Shown piece after piece: positions 1-9,141 of a DNA stretch of 64,000 nt (the stretch's first letter is position 1; each line of letters opens with the position of its first letter). Position numbers and translations under genes: made by a program. The DNA is from Pedobacter frigoris (GTDB lineage: Bacteria > Bacteroidota > Bacteroidia > Sphingobacteriales > Sphingobacteriaceae). The notes under the pieces were generated by a model. The model worked only from the letters and a program-made list of their open reading frames with translations. It did no database searches and had not been told where the DNA came from. The stretch lies in NCBI RefSeq assembly GCF_005116445.1, contig NZ_SWBQ01000002.1, positions 868,001 through 932,000 of the forward strand. Direction: 5' to 3'.

Positions 1-1
1 T

Positions 2-652
2 TTCTTTGCTCAGTGCGACCCAGCTGTCGTTACTTTCATAGATCATATACCGCATGATTTCCGAAAGTTTTAATATTGCGTCAGCTGTTTTATCTGATTT
101 TTGATAAGCAAGGGAATAAATGTTATTTAACGAATTAAACAAAAAATGTGGGTTCAGTTGAGATTTTAGAAATTGTAGCTCCATTTCTCTTTTCTCACTA
201 ACGAGGTTCTTTTGAATTTTTTCATTTCCTACCCAGTCTATTGCAAACTTAAGCAAAGCACTTACTACAATAAAAAATCCGGAAGTAAATATAGCCTGAA
301 CAGCAAATGTCCCTAACTCTTCGTAAAATGGGACATTTGAGGCTATCACATGATGCGACAATATAATATTGCTATATACAGCGGCTAAAAATGTCTTGAT
401 AATCGCCATAATCACAATTACCAATACTATAGCAAGCATATAAAGACCATATCTTTTTTTCTGCTGAATCAGTAGAGGAATCAGCAGCGTGTAGTTAATA
501 TAAAAAATGGACAAATTAATGATCGCAAAATATCCATATTTTACGGTGATATCGTACGACCCTAAATCACTATTAATAGCCCCTATTATTGGAACAATAA
601 GCGTTGCTAACCAAAAAACCAAGTGTATTATAAAAGATTTTTTACTCTTCAT
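2..652 (-). CDS. LytS/YehU-type sensor histidine kinase, truncated by window start
   Basis: Reading the minus strand from the ATG at 652 gives an open frame that runs off the window edge, so only about 217 N-terminal residues are present. The first ~130 residues are hydrophobic with about four membrane segments. They are followed by a short coiled linker and the hallmark phospho-acceptor motif LKSQLNPHFLFNSLNNIYSL, which defines the His_kinase (PF06580) family of LytS-like kinases. The ATPase domain lies outside the window. Members normally pair with a LytTR-type response regulator, which would be expected just beyond the edge. It is divergent from the peptide/ABC operon at 935-2804, which it may control (inference). 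Confidence 0.85.
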   Translation of the reverse strand, partial: MKSKKSFIIHLVFWLATLIVPIIGAINSDLGSYDITVKYGYFAIINLSIFYINYTLLIPLLIQQKKRYGLYMLAIVLVIVIMAIIKTFLAAVYSNIILSHHVIASNVPFYEELGTFAVQAIFTSGFFIVVSALLKFAIDWVGNEKIQKNLVSEKREMELQFLKSQLNPHFLFNSLNNIYSLAYQKSDKTADAILKLSEIMRYMIYESNDSWVALSKE

Positions 653-934
653 TAGATGCCTGTTGACAAAGATTCCAGTGGTCGAAAATAACGGAATCTA
701 ACCGTTTTAGTTAATTCGTTTCGACGAACAGCCTTTTTTTTTCTACCAAATCCCCAAATAAACCAATTAATCACAAAACTATGCTTTTAAGGCGTTTATC
801 TAGAATTATTTGAACTTGGTCTAAAACATTTTAATAGCCTTTAATTTATTATTCTATTTGTTTCATCAAACCGAGTGTAACAAGCTCTTAAGAGAGCACA
901 AACAGTATTAAAACACTCGAAAAACGAAACAACT

Positions 935-1108
935 ATGAAAAAGTTAACAAACGTATCGCCATTTCTACTTCTTTTAGTACCAGTATTCGTTATGATGCTG
1001 TTAACACTGGCAAAAAATAGCAACAATAGCCAGAACGAAGAAATGACTGTAAAGTCTTCAGCATCAAACACAAATATTATAAAAGTAAGTAATCCTTTTT
1101 CTAAATAA
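935..1108 (+). CDS. 57-residue single-span membrane peptide upstream of ABC exporter
   Basis: A short ORF starts at ATG 935 and ends with TAA at 1106-1108, only 3 nt before the ABC ATPase start. Its N-terminus is basic (MKKLTN) and is followed by a hydrophobic stretch rich in Leu, Val and Met over residues 9-26. The tail is polar, rich in Asn and Ser, and ends NPFSK. It has no cysteine, so a lanthipeptide precursor is unlikely. The tight spacing, the typical start context and the sensible signal or membrane-anchor architecture support a real gene co-transcribed with the transporter. I recognise no family. It could be a small transporter subunit, an exported peptide or an immunity peptide. The 653-934 gap upstream holds no other ORF that I can support. 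Confidence 0.55.
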   Translation: MKKLTNVSPFLLLLVPVFVMMLLTLAKNSNNSQNEEMTVKSSASNTNIIKVSNPFSK

Positions 1109-1111
1109 TAA

Positions 1112-2020
1112 ATGAGCGAACTGGTAATTGAAACGCGTGGACTGAACCACTATTTTGGTCAGCAGAAGGTCGTCGACAATCTGTCGTTAAAAGTTCAAAA
1201 AGGAAGTATATATGGATTTCTTGGACCTAACGGTGCAGGAAAAACAACATCCATTAAAATTCTTTTAAATCTGTTAAAATCACAGAAGGATACAGTCTAC
1301 CTGTTTGGAAAAGAAATCAACAGCAACCGAATTAAAAGCCTGAAAAGACTTGGAGCCCTGGTGGAACAACCTGCTATTTATGCCCATTTATCCGGAAAAG
1401 AAAACCTGATAAACAGGTGCATTTTGTTGAGTATTAACAAAAGAAAGGCTGATGAAATGCTAGCTTTGGTAGGCCTTACAGAAGCTGCAGATAAAAAAGC
1501 AGGGAAGTATTCTCTTGGAATGAAGCAGCGCCTTGGTATCAGCCTGGCTTTACTATCTGATCCTGAATTGTTACTGCTTGATGAGCCGACTAATGGCCTT
1601 GACCCAAATGGAATTATAGAAATTCGTAATTTGATGATTGAATTGGCCAGCAAACACGGCAAGACCATCCTTGTTTCCAGTCACCTGCTGAGTGAAATTG
1701 AAAGAATCGCCACCCATGTTGGGATTATCAACAAAGGCAAGCTGCTATTTCAGGGAACAATTACAGAACTCCATGACCTAAGCAAACCAACCATAGAAAT
1801 TGAGGTATCAGATATTGACCGGGCATCGGAATTCCTAAAATCAAATGGCTTTGAGGTCAATACAATTGAAGAAAAGAAAATAAGCTTAATGTATAAATCG
1901 GCTGAAGAAAGTGGCAAAATAAATACGCTTCTGGTTCAAAATGGTTTTACCGTCTCAAGCATATATCAGGTTAGAAAGGACCTTGAACATCTATTCCTGG
2001 ACATTACAAAAAACAATTAA
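1112..2020 (+). CDS. ABC transporter ATP-binding protein (BcrA/lantibiotic-protection type)
   Basis: A 302-residue ABC ATPase. Visible motifs are Walker A GPNGAGKTT (about residues 39-47), a variant signature SLGMKQR, Walker B LLLLDEPTNGLDP and the switch His in SSHLL. The last ~85 residues form the DUF4162-like regulatory tail common to ABC-2 drug or peptide exporters such as BcrA and the LanF subunits. It would energise export through the membrane protein encoded immediately downstream (stop TAA at 2018-2020, next ATG at 2022). The gene follows the small peptide gene by 3 nt, so the three form one operon. The substrate cannot be told from sequence; lantibiotic or bacitracin-like protection is the family analogy only. 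Confidence 0.92.
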   Translation: MSELVIETRGLNHYFGQQKVVDNLSLKVQKGSIYGFLGPNGAGKTTSIKILLNLLKSQKDTVYLFGKEINSNRIKSLKRLGALVEQPAIYAHLSGKENLINRCILLSINKRKADEMLALVGLTEAADKKAGKYSLGMKQRLGISLALLSDPELLLLDEPTNGLDPNGIIEIRNLMIELASKHGKTILVSSHLLSEIERIATHVGIINKGKLLFQGTITELHDLSKPTIEIEVSDIDRASEFLKSNGFEVNTIEEKKISLMYKSAEESGKINTLLVQNGFTVSSIYQVRKDLEHLFLDITKNN

Positions 2021-2021
2021 T

Positions 2022-2804
2022 ATGCACGCTCTATTGATATCCCTTAAATCTGAGTTTTACAAATCCAGAAAAACACTAGCCTTTTGGGCCGCTATTTTAC
2101 TCCCGTTATTGATTTGTTCATTGATTGCTTTCGGCTTTTTCAGCCAGTCGGCAAGGATGTCTAAAGTTCACTACCCTGCAGAGGCCTTGTGGATGATGTA
2201 CAGCGGCTCAGCACTAAGCGTCATGGGTATGCTGATCTTGCCATTCTATGTTATTTTTATGGCCTTTTCAGTGAATAATATAGAACATAAGAATGACACC
2301 TGGAAAACCTTGTTTGCGCAACCTTTAAATAAATTCTCTATATATGCAGCAAAGTACCTTTATGCAGTTTTGCTGATATTTATTTGTTTATCGCTATTTG
2401 TTCTGCTGACCTACCTTTCCGGGAATCTATTACATCTGCTGGTCAAAGGCTATAACTTCAATGAAGTTAATCCTCTGGGATTACTTTCAAAAGTATATTT
2501 AAAATTGTTTCTATCCTCACTTGGTATTCTCTCACTGCAATTTATCGCCAGTTTAATATGGAGTGATTTTTTAAAACCTATGGGTATAGGTTTCATTGGG
2601 ATTATAGCAGGCATAATTACAGCAACTAAAGGCTGGGAATATGCTTATTTAATACCTTATAGTCATCCTGCCATGGTATTAACTGCGACAAAGGGCAAAG
2701 AACCGCAGGTATTCTTCACACAGGAAATATACAGCAGCCTTGTATATGCTGCTATATTTTTCATATTAGGTTACTTCATTGTGGCTAGAAAAAGCATGAA
2801 ATAA
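2022..2804 (+). CDS. ABC-2 type permease (lantibiotic-protection MutE/EpiE-like)
   Basis: 260 residues from ATG 2022. The open frame extends further upstream inside the ATPase gene, but the ATG one base after that gene's stop is the natural translationally coupled start. About six hydrophobic segments are visible, beginning AFWAAILLPLLICSLIAFGF (residues ~17-36). A cytoplasmic loop follows with the pattern NIEHKNDTWKTLFAQP, typical of LanE/LanG-like ABC-2 permeases (E-H-K...W..L..QP). It forms the membrane pore for the ATPase encoded before it. Only one permease gene is present, so the pump may be a homodimer. A short gap (2805-3021) with the BlaI-type palindromes follows. Confidence 0.88.
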   Translation: MHALLISLKSEFYKSRKTLAFWAAILLPLLICSLIAFGFFSQSARMSKVHYPAEALWMMYSGSALSVMGMLILPFYVIFMAFSVNNIEHKNDTWKTLFAQPLNKFSIYAAKYLYAVLLIFICLSLFVLLTYLSGNLLHLLVKGYNFNEVNPLGLLSKVYLKLFLSSLGILSLQFIASLIWSDFLKPMGIGFIGIIAGIITATKGWEYAYLIPYSHPAMVLTATKGKEPQVFFTQEIYSSLVYAAIFFILGYFIVARKSMK

Positions 2805-2919
2805 TAAGTTTAGTTTTAGTTTAATAGTTAAGGAATGGCGGATTTACATCCGCCTTTTCTTTTATACATCAATTTGGTAAAAATACCATCTGAATAAAAA
2901 TTTATAATAAAATATTTTG

Positions 2920-2961
2920 AAAACTAATATTTTAGTTTTAAGTTTATACTAAGTTCTTAGT
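2920..2961. promoter_or_regulatory. Tandem BlaI-type operator palindromes upstream of blaI/M56
   Basis: Two dyads lie 61-102 nt before the BlaI start. The first (2920-2939) has perfect 8-bp arms AAAACTAA/TTAGTTTT around TATT. The second (2948-2961) has 5-bp arms ACTAA/TTAGT around GTTC. Both share the core ACTAA-N4-TTAGT and their centres are 25 bp apart, about 2.4 helical turns. BlaI/MecI repressors autoregulate through tandem dyads in their own promoter, so these are the natural candidate operators. The binding itself is inferred. Confidence 0.6.
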
Positions 2962-3021
2962 TATAGAAAAATAATGCGCATTATTTTGACTTTCAAAGAA
3001 TTAAAAACCTAAACTTAAAAC

Positions 3022-3399
3022 ATGGAAATTAAAGACTTAACAAAAGCAGAAGAGCAGATCATGCAAATTGTATGGCAGATAGAAAAAGGATTCGTTAAGG
3101 ATGTAATGGACTTCCTACCTGAACCAAAGCCAGCATACAATACTGTATCTACCATTATTCGTATTCTCGAAGTAAAAGGATTCATCGGCCACGAAGCATT
3201 CGGGAAAGCTCATGAATATTATCCATTGATCAGCAAGGAAGACTACAAACGTCATGCTACAGAAAAATTACTTGGTGGCTATTTTGAAAATTCAGTTGAG
3301 AGTATGTTTTCATTCTTTGTTAAAGAAGAAAAACTCGATCTCAGCGATGTAGATGAAATTCTTAAAATGATTAACAAAATTAAAAACAGACCGAGATGA
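3022..3399 (+). CDS. BlaI/MecI/CopY family transcriptional repressor
   Basis: 125 residues, the normal length for the family. The N-terminal winged helix starts with the characteristic LTKAEEQIMQIVW, and the recognition-helix region YNTVSTIIRILEVKGFI matches the conserved Y.TV.T...L..KG pattern. The C-terminal half is the dimerisation and cleavage region. In this family a membrane M56 metalloprotease senses a signal and causes cleavage of the repressor, releasing the operon. That partner is encoded immediately downstream, with a 4-nt overlap (ATGA). Tandem palindromes at 2920-2961 are the likely operators. Outside beta-lactam resistance the Bacteroidota versions have largely unknown signals. 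Confidence 0.93.
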   Translation: MEIKDLTKAEEQIMQIVWQIEKGFVKDVMDFLPEPKPAYNTVSTIIRILEVKGFIGHEAFGKAHEYYPLISKEDYKRHATEKLLGGYFENSVESMFSFFVKEEKLDLSDVDEILKMINKIKNRPR

Positions 3400-5411
3400 G
3401 TTGGGCACATTATATCCTGCAAGTCAATATATACCTGGTTATATTTTATGGCTTTTATAAGTTATTGTTAGATAAAGAAACTTATTTTATTCTAAACCGG
3501 ATTTACTTAGTATCTGCTGGCGTATTCTCACTTATCATCCCTTTCATAAGGTTTGAGTGGTTTACGCAGCAACAGGTTGTCCAGCCAGTATATGTGGGTG
3601 TTGATCAATTAAACCAACTTGTAACTCAGATAGCGGTGACACCAGAGACCCCTACAAGCTTTAGTTTAGGAAATTTCGTCGTACTGATCTATATAGCTGG
3701 TGTTTTATTTTTTATTACTAAATTCATTTATCAGCTATTGTCGATAAGATTGGCCCTAAAGCAAAAAAAATCCGGTCTGGCCTTTTCCTTTTTCAAGTAC
3801 AAAGTGGTGGACAACGAATTACCAAATAGTAATACAATTGACAGACACGAGGAAATCCACGTACGCCAGCTGCATACTTTAGACGTTCTATTTTTTGAAA
3901 TACTCGGAGCCATTACCTGGTTTAATCCTATTATTTATTTCTATAAAAACACTATAAAAAACATCCATGAGTATCTTGCTGATGAAGAAGCTGCCAGATT
4001 TCAGGGAGACAAGGAAGAGTATGCTTTATTACTATTGAGCAGTGCCTTTGGCATAAGCCCCAATAGCCTTACAAATAGTTTCTACAATAAATCTCTAATT
4101 AAAAGAAGAATTTTTATGTTACACAAACAACGCTCCGCAAAAACGGCCGTACTGAAGTATGGCCTTTTTGTACCCCTTTTCGCACTCACTCTTGTATTGT
4201 CTTCGGCCACCGTGCGTAGTAATGAACAGATTCTACAAATAGCAGATCAGATTCCTCTTGAAGAGCCTCTTTCTTTGGCCAAAGAAACAATTACAGATGT
4301 TATCATTATGCCTGTAAAGGAAATTGTAATGCCAAAAACAAGCTTCAAATCTATTCAGACCTCCACAATTATTCCTGCAGTTGCAGAAACTATTGCAGAT
4401 TGGGAAGACTTTTACAAGTACATGCAAATGAATTTAAGATATCCTGCCCAAGCTCTGCAAAACGAAATGCAAGGAAAATGCCAGGTTAAATTTGCCATAG
4501 AAAATGGAGAAATAGAAGGTTTGGCCTTAGCTTCCAAAACATTGGGTTCCGGAGTTGATGCTGAGGTTATTACCAGGATTTTAAGTTATAAGAATTTTAA
4601 AAACGTGTCCAATGGTAAATACACTTTTATTGCAAGCTTCACATTGCAAGGAGCAAAATCTACTGTTTTAAATGAAAACATAGCGGCTATTGAAGGTTAT
4701 AATAGCTTATCTGAAGTGGTAGTATCTGCATTTGCGGGCGACAAAACAGTAAGAACCGGAAATTTATCTCAGGTAGTAATAACCGGAACTGCATCAGATG
4801 ATGATAAAGTGTATGATTTTACTACTCTTGAAAAAAACCCAAGTTACCCAGGAGGCATAGAGAAATTCTACCAGTATGTTCAAAGAACTGTTAAATATCC
4901 TCAGGAAGCACAGAATAATAAAGTACAGGGAAAAGTTTTACTTTCATTTATTGTTGAGAAAGACGGTTCGCTTACCAATATTAAAGTAGACAGAAAGCTT
5001 GGGTGGGGAACGGATGAAGAAGCAATGAGAGTGATAAAAAACAGTATTAAATGGATTCCTGGTGTAGCTGGAGGTAAAATTGTAAGGGTAAAATATAACA
5101 TTCCAATCAGTTTTACCTTAGACATGGGAAGCAACAAAACCGGCCTTCTTAAAGACCAAATCTTAATTAGGGAGAATATAAAAGGCCAAACTATCGGCTC
5201 TGCGACTGCCAATCTTTCAAAGAACATGCTTTATGTAGTAGATGGGAAAAAGATGGAAACAGAAAAGGCTGGACTAGTAAAAACTCAAGACATAGAGACC
5301 ATTAGTATCCTGAAAAGTTCTGATGCTATTGCATTATACGGAGATGCAGGGAAAGACGGTGTTATTATAATTACAACAAAAACCGGTAAGGACTCAAAGG
5401 ATAAAAATTAA
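3396..5411 (+). CDS. M56 (BlaR1-like) membrane sensor with two TonB C-terminal domains and a plug-like tail
   Basis: 671 residues in four parts. Residues 1-120 carry three membrane helices. A zinc protease segment has HEEIH at 151-155 and a downstream EYLAD glutamate, the M56 signature. A fourth helix lies near residue 255. The periplasmic part contains two TonB_C-like repeats (starting about LRYPAQA and VKYPQEA, each ending in an ISFTL or ASFTL-type strand). The final ~60 residues resemble a SusC-type plug signature (YVVDGK...ILKSSDAIALYGDAGKDGVIIITTK). The protein overlaps blaI by 4 nt. By family knowledge the M56 domain triggers loss of BlaI repression. The TonB and plug modules suggest contact with outer-membrane receptors or sensing in the periplasm; this is inference. 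Confidence 0.88.
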   Translation: MSWAHYILQVNIYLVIFYGFYKLLLDKETYFILNRIYLVSAGVFSLIIPFIRFEWFTQQQVVQPVYVGVDQLNQLVTQIAVTPETPTSFSLGNFVVLIYIAGVLFFITKFIYQLLSIRLALKQKKSGLAFSFFKYKVVDNELPNSNTIDRHEEIHVRQLHTLDVLFFEILGAITWFNPIIYFYKNTIKNIHEYLADEEAARFQGDKEEYALLLLSSAFGISPNSLTNSFYNKSLIKRRIFMLHKQRSAKTAVLKYGLFVPLFALTLVLSSATVRSNEQILQIADQIPLEEPLSLAKETITDVIIMPVKEIVMPKTSFKSIQTSTIIPAVAETIADWEDFYKYMQMNLRYPAQALQNEMQGKCQVKFAIENGEIEGLALASKTLGSGVDAEVITRILSYKNFKNVSNGKYTFIASFTLQGAKSTVLNENIAAIEGYNSLSEVVVSAFAGDKTVRTGNLSQVVITGTASDDDKVYDFTTLEKNPSYPGGIEKFYQYVQRTVKYPQEAQNNKVQGKVLLSFIVEKDGSLTNIKVDRKLGWGTDEEAMRVIKNSIKWIPGVAGGKIVRVKYNIPISFTLDMGSNKTGLLKDQILIRENIKGQTIGSATANLSKNMLYVVDGKKMETEKAGLVKTQDIETISILKSSDAIALYGDAGKDGVIIITTKTGKDSKDKN

Positions 5412-5460
5412 TTTCATTTACTACGTTTTCGATTATACTCTAAATTTTCGAATTTCCTTT

Positions 5461-5501
5461 ACACACAAAACGCCGGCTAAATTAGCCGGCGTTTTGTGTG
5501 T
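5461..5501. terminator. Bidirectional intrinsic terminator
   Basis: A perfect 20-bp inverted repeat (5461-5480 and 5482-5501) has a GC-rich core, GCCGGC, and outer A/T tracts (ACAAAA and TTTTGT) flanking the stem. It lies between the convergent M56 gene and sdhB, so it can end transcription from both sides. Confidence 0.85.
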
Positions 5502-5529
5502 AATAACCTTGTCTCGTTGTATAAATTTA

Positions 5530-6300
5530 TTAAATATCTTCCTCAGATACAAATTTTGCTGAATAAAAGTCTCTATTCATACGTGCAATGTTCTCTAACG
5601 AAATTCCTTTAGGGCATTCCGCTTCACATGCGCCTGTATTAGTACAGTTACCAAAACCCTCTGCATCCATTTGCGCCACCATACTCTGAACACGTCTGTA
5701 TCTTTCAGGCTGTCCTTGTGGCAATTGTGCTAATTGCGAAATCTTAGCAGATACAAACAACATCGCAGACGCATTTTTACAAGTAGCTACGCAAGCTCCG
5801 CAACCAATACATGCTGCCGCTTCGAAAGCTGAATCCGCCTGTACTTTTGGAATAGGAAGACTGTTAGCATCTTGTGCGTTGCCCGTGTTTACTGAAATAA
5901 AGCCTCCGGAAGCAATAATTCTATCGAATGCAGTACGATCTACCATCAAATCTTTAATCACCGGGAAAGCCTTTGCACGCCATGGCTCTACAACAATTGT
6001 ATCCCCGTCATTAAAAGAACGCATGTGCAACTGACAAGTAGTAATTCCTTCTTTAGGTCCGTGAGGTCTGCCGTTGATGAACATAGAGCATGCGCCACAT
6101 ATTCCTTCCCTGCAGTCATGGTCGAAAACAACTGGCTCCTCGCCTTTAGCAACCAGATCCTCGTTCAAGACATCGAACATTTCTAAGAAAGACATATCGG
6201 GAGAAACCTCCGATATCTTATAGTCTACCAAATTACCTTTAGCTTTGTTATTCTTCTGACGCCAGATTTTCAGCGTTAAATTCATATTTCCTGTACTCAT
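5530..6300 (-). CDS. sdhB: Succinate dehydrogenase/fumarate reductase iron-sulfur subunit
   Basis: 256 residues. The N-terminal 2Fe-2S ferredoxin domain has CREGICGAC (Cys ~63, 68, 71) plus a fourth Cys near 88. The C-terminal domain has the 4Fe-4S motif [11 protein letters not shown] (~164-174) and the second Cys set [14 protein letters not shown] (~219 on) for the 3Fe-4S and 4Fe-4S clusters. The subunit passes electrons between the flavin of SdhA and the membrane quinone site of SdhC. It is the last gene of the sdhCAB operon on the minus strand, 22 nt after sdhA. The plant-type N-terminal arrangement and the b558-type SdhC are those seen in Bacteroidota. The bidirectional hairpin at 5461-5501 ends the operon. 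Confidence 0.96.
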   Translation of the reverse strand: MSTGNMNLTLKIWRQKNNKAKGNLVDYKISEVSPDMSFLEMFDVLNEDLVAKGEEPVVFDHDCREGICGACSMFINGRPHGPKEGITTCQLHMRSFNDGDTIVVEPWRAKAFPVIKDLMVDRTAFDRIIASGGFISVNTGNAQDANSLPIPKVQADSAFEAAACIGCGACVATCKNASAMLFVSAKISQLAQLPQGQPERYRRVQSMVAQMDAEGFGNCTNTGACEAECPKGISLENIARMNRDFYSAKFVSEEDI

Positions 6301-6322
6301 GATATTGAGATTTTAGTACTTT

Positions 6323-8302
6323 CTATTTATAACTTCTTTGTGCAACCTTGATATTTTCAAACTTCAGCTCTTCCTTATGAAGTTTAAAGGTTACATCACC
6401 ACTATATTCCCATGCAGCTACATAAGCATAGTTTTCATCATCACGCATCGCTTCACCTTCTTCTGTCTGGTACTCTTCTCTAAAGTGACCACCGCATGAT
6501 TCATTTCTGTTCAATGCATCCATGCACATCAATTCACCCAATTCGATGAAGTCTGCCACACGGCCAGCTTTTTCCAATTCAGGATTCATTTCGTCCGCAG
6601 TCCCAGGTACGCGCAGATCGCTCCAAAAATCTTTTCGTAACTGCTGTATTTCTACAATTGCTTCCTTAAGACCCTGCTCATTCCTTGCCATACCACATTT
6701 ATCCCACATGATCTTTCCTAATTTCTTGTGGAAATGATCTACAGATTTTGTCCCTTTAATGGACAAGAATTGATCTATGATCGCTTTTGCGCTAGCCTCC
6801 GCTTCTACGAATGCCGGGTGATCTTGTGGAATAGGTTTAGTTGCCAGCTCTTTAGACAGGTAAGCTCCAATAGTGTAAGGGATCACAAAATACCCGTCGG
6901 CCAATCCCTGCATCAAAGCTGATGCACCTAAACGGTTAGCACCATGATCTGAGAAGTTGGCCTCACCTAAAGCATATAAACCCGGCACAGTGGTCATCAG
7001 ATTATAATCTACCCAAAGACCGCCCATGGTATAGTGAACAGCAGGATAGATACGCATCGGCAATTCATAAGGATCTTCTCCGGTGATTTGCGCATACATA
7101 TCAAACAGGTTACCATATTTTTCTTTGATTACCTCACGGCCCAGTTTCATACAGGTTTCCTTATCCGGATTATGTATATTCTGCTTATTGGCTTCAATTC
7201 TTCCGTAACGCTCCGTATTTGCTTTAAAATCCAGATATACCGCAAGCTTAGAGTTACCTACACCATAACCAGCATCACAACGTTCTTTAGCTGCACGTGA
7301 AGCTACATCACGAGGAACCAGGTTACCGAAAGCAGGATACCTGCGCTCTAAATAATAATCTCTCTCATCTTCAGGAATTTCCGAAGCCTTACGCGGATCA
7401 TCTTTTTTCTTAGGAACCCATATACGTCCATCGTTACGTAACGACTCAGACATCAGGGTCAGTTTAGACTGATGATCGCCAGATACAGGGATACATGTAG
7501 GGTGAATTTGAGTATAACAAGGATTTCCGAAGAAAGCCCCTTTCTTGTGTGCTTTCCATGCGGCAGTTACATTACTACCCATTGCATTGGTCGAAAGGTA
7601 GAATACGTTACCATAACCACCGCTGCACAACAATACTGCATGGCCTGAATGACGCTCTAACTCACCAGTAAGCAGGTTACGGGCAATAATACCTCTTGCT
7701 TTACCTTCAACAACAACTACTTCAAGCATTTCATGACGGGTAAACATCTCAACCTTACCCATACCTACCTGACGCTCTAAAGCACTGTAAGCTCCTAGAA
7801 GTAATTGCTGACCTGTTTGTCCAGCCGCATAAAAGGTTCTTTGAACCTGTGTACCTCCAAAAGAACGGTTGTCAAGCAGACCTCCATATTCTCTCGCAAG
7901 AGGAACACCCTGCGCTACACACTGATCTATAATATTTGCACTTACCTCAGCCAAACGATGAACGTTAGCCTCACGTGCACGATAATCACCACCTTTTATA
8001 GTATCATAAAACAAGCGATAAGTACTATCGCCATCATTCTGATAATTCTTTGCCGCATTGATACCACCCTGAGCAGCTATAGAGTGCGCCCTCCTTGGTG
8101 AATCCTGGAAACAAAAACATTTAACCTTATAACCCATCTCTGCAAGAGTAGCCGCAGCTGAAGCTCCAGCTAAACCTGAACCAACAACGATTATCTCTAT
8201 GCTTCTTTTATTGGCCGGATTAACCAATGGCATAGAAGAACGTAACTTAGTCCATTTTTCTGTTAATTCTCCTTCGGGTATATGAGCATTTAATTCTGCC
8301 AT
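6323..8302 (-). CDS. sdhA: Succinate dehydrogenase/fumarate reductase flavoprotein subunit
   Basis: 659 residues from ATG 8302. The frame could extend to a TTG at 8323, but the ATG fits the operon and its family. Visible features are the FAD dinucleotide motif [10 protein letters not shown] near the N-terminus, the covalent-FAD/active-site region [14 protein letters not shown], the substrate region HPTCIP, and the C-terminal capping domain. It oxidises succinate to fumarate (or the reverse) as the catalytic subunit of complex II on the inner face of the cytoplasmic membrane. It lies between sdhC (24 nt upstream) and sdhB. The length is that of the large Bacteroidota/epsilon-type SdhA/FrdA group. 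Confidence 0.96.
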   Translation of the reverse strand: MAELNAHIPEGELTEKWTKLRSSMPLVNPANKRSIEIIVVGSGLAGASAAATLAEMGYKVKCFCFQDSPRRAHSIAAQGGINAAKNYQNDGDSTYRLFYDTIKGGDYRAREANVHRLAEVSANIIDQCVAQGVPLAREYGGLLDNRSFGGTQVQRTFYAAGQTGQQLLLGAYSALERQVGMGKVEMFTRHEMLEVVVVEGKARGIIARNLLTGELERHSGHAVLLCSGGYGNVFYLSTNAMGSNVTAAWKAHKKGAFFGNPCYTQIHPTCIPVSGDHQSKLTLMSESLRNDGRIWVPKKKDDPRKASEIPEDERDYYLERRYPAFGNLVPRDVASRAAKERCDAGYGVGNSKLAVYLDFKANTERYGRIEANKQNIHNPDKETCMKLGREVIKEKYGNLFDMYAQITGEDPYELPMRIYPAVHYTMGGLWVDYNLMTTVPGLYALGEANFSDHGANRLGASALMQGLADGYFVIPYTIGAYLSKELATKPIPQDHPAFVEAEASAKAIIDQFLSIKGTKSVDHFHKKLGKIMWDKCGMARNEQGLKEAIVEIQQLRKDFWSDLRVPGTADEMNPELEKAGRVADFIELGELMCMDALNRNESCGGHFREEYQTEEGEAMRDDENYAYVAAWEYSGDVTFKLHKEELKFENIKVAQRSYK

Positions 8303-8326
8303 GTTATTTAAACTTAAGATCAAAAA

Positions 8327-9007
8327 TTATTTAATAAGACCCAGATACATTGCAATAGGCATGGAAGCAAAAATCAATGAAATGATAATTGAATACCAAA
8401 CCCCAAGCGCTTTAATAAGTGGGGTGTATTTCTTGTGATTCCATCCTAAGGTCTGGAATGCAGAAGAAAATCCATGCAATAAGTGATACGCCAATGAAAA
8501 CATTGAAAACACATAAAGCGCCACAATAAATGGATTTTTAAAGGTTTCCACCATAATCACAAACATATCATCATGTCCGTTTGCATCTACAGTAGGAATT
8601 CCGGTAAAACGTGAAATTACCCAAAATTTAGAGATGTGGACAATCAGGAAAATCAATAACAAAGTTCCCAATAAACCCATAGAACGTGAGTACCATTTAC
8701 TATTAGCAGAACCATTTGTTACTGCATATTTAACGGGTCTTGCAGACTGGTTTTGAAACACAAGTCTAAAGCCCTGGATAATGTGCGCAAGCAAACCTGC
8801 AAATAAAACCACTTCCATCGCTCGGATCAACCAGTTCGTTGCCATAAAATGAGCCCCTGTATTGAAAGTCAATCCACCGTCATTCACAAAAATCAGTGAA
8901 TTGAGGAAGCAGTGAACCACAAGAAATGAAATAAGAAAAAGGCCTGTGATGCCCATTATTAATTTTTTTCCTATAGATGAGGAAAAAGCGTTTCCGAAAC
9001 CAGCCAT
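8327..9007 (-). CDS. sdhC: Succinate dehydrogenase cytochrome b558 subunit
   Basis: 226 residues with five hydrophobic segments, matching the single-subunit di-haem cytochrome b558 family (TIGR02046 type) of Bacillus and Bacteroidota. Conserved histidines that could hold haem lie in the helices, for example in LVVHCFLNSL, LAHIIQGF and LAYHLLHGF. It anchors SdhA and SdhB and exchanges electrons with menaquinone (family knowledge). It is the first gene of the minus-strand operon. A Bacteroidota-type -7 box is found 27 nt upstream of its ATG. Confidence 0.94.
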   Translation of the reverse strand: MAGFGNAFSSSIGKKLIMGITGLFLISFLVVHCFLNSLIFVNDGGLTFNTGAHFMATNWLIRAMEVVLFAGLLAHIIQGFRLVFQNQSARPVKYAVTNGSANSKWYSRSMGLLGTLLLIFLIVHISKFWVISRFTGIPTVDANGHDDMFVIMVETFKNPFIVALYVFSMFSLAYHLLHGFSSAFQTLGWNHKKYTPLIKALGVWYSIIISLIFASMPIAMYLGLIK

Positions 9008-9033
9008 TTATATCTATTTTTAGTTTTGTCATG

Positions 9034-9041
9034 CAAAAGTA
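9034..9041 (-). promoter_or_regulatory. -7 box TACTTTTG of the sdhCAB operon
   Basis: The minus strand reads TACTTTTG, an exact match to the Bacteroidota -7 consensus TAnnTTTG, 27-34 nt before the sdhC ATG. I see no clear -33 TTTG at the expected distance. Confidence 0.5.
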
Positions 9042-9141
9042 TTTAATAAAAGAATTAATTGGTTAATCCTTTGCATAAAAAACAGACAAATAAGCTATTT
9101 AGAAACGTTCTAAGATTTAATGATTTAACGCCGAAAACAAA

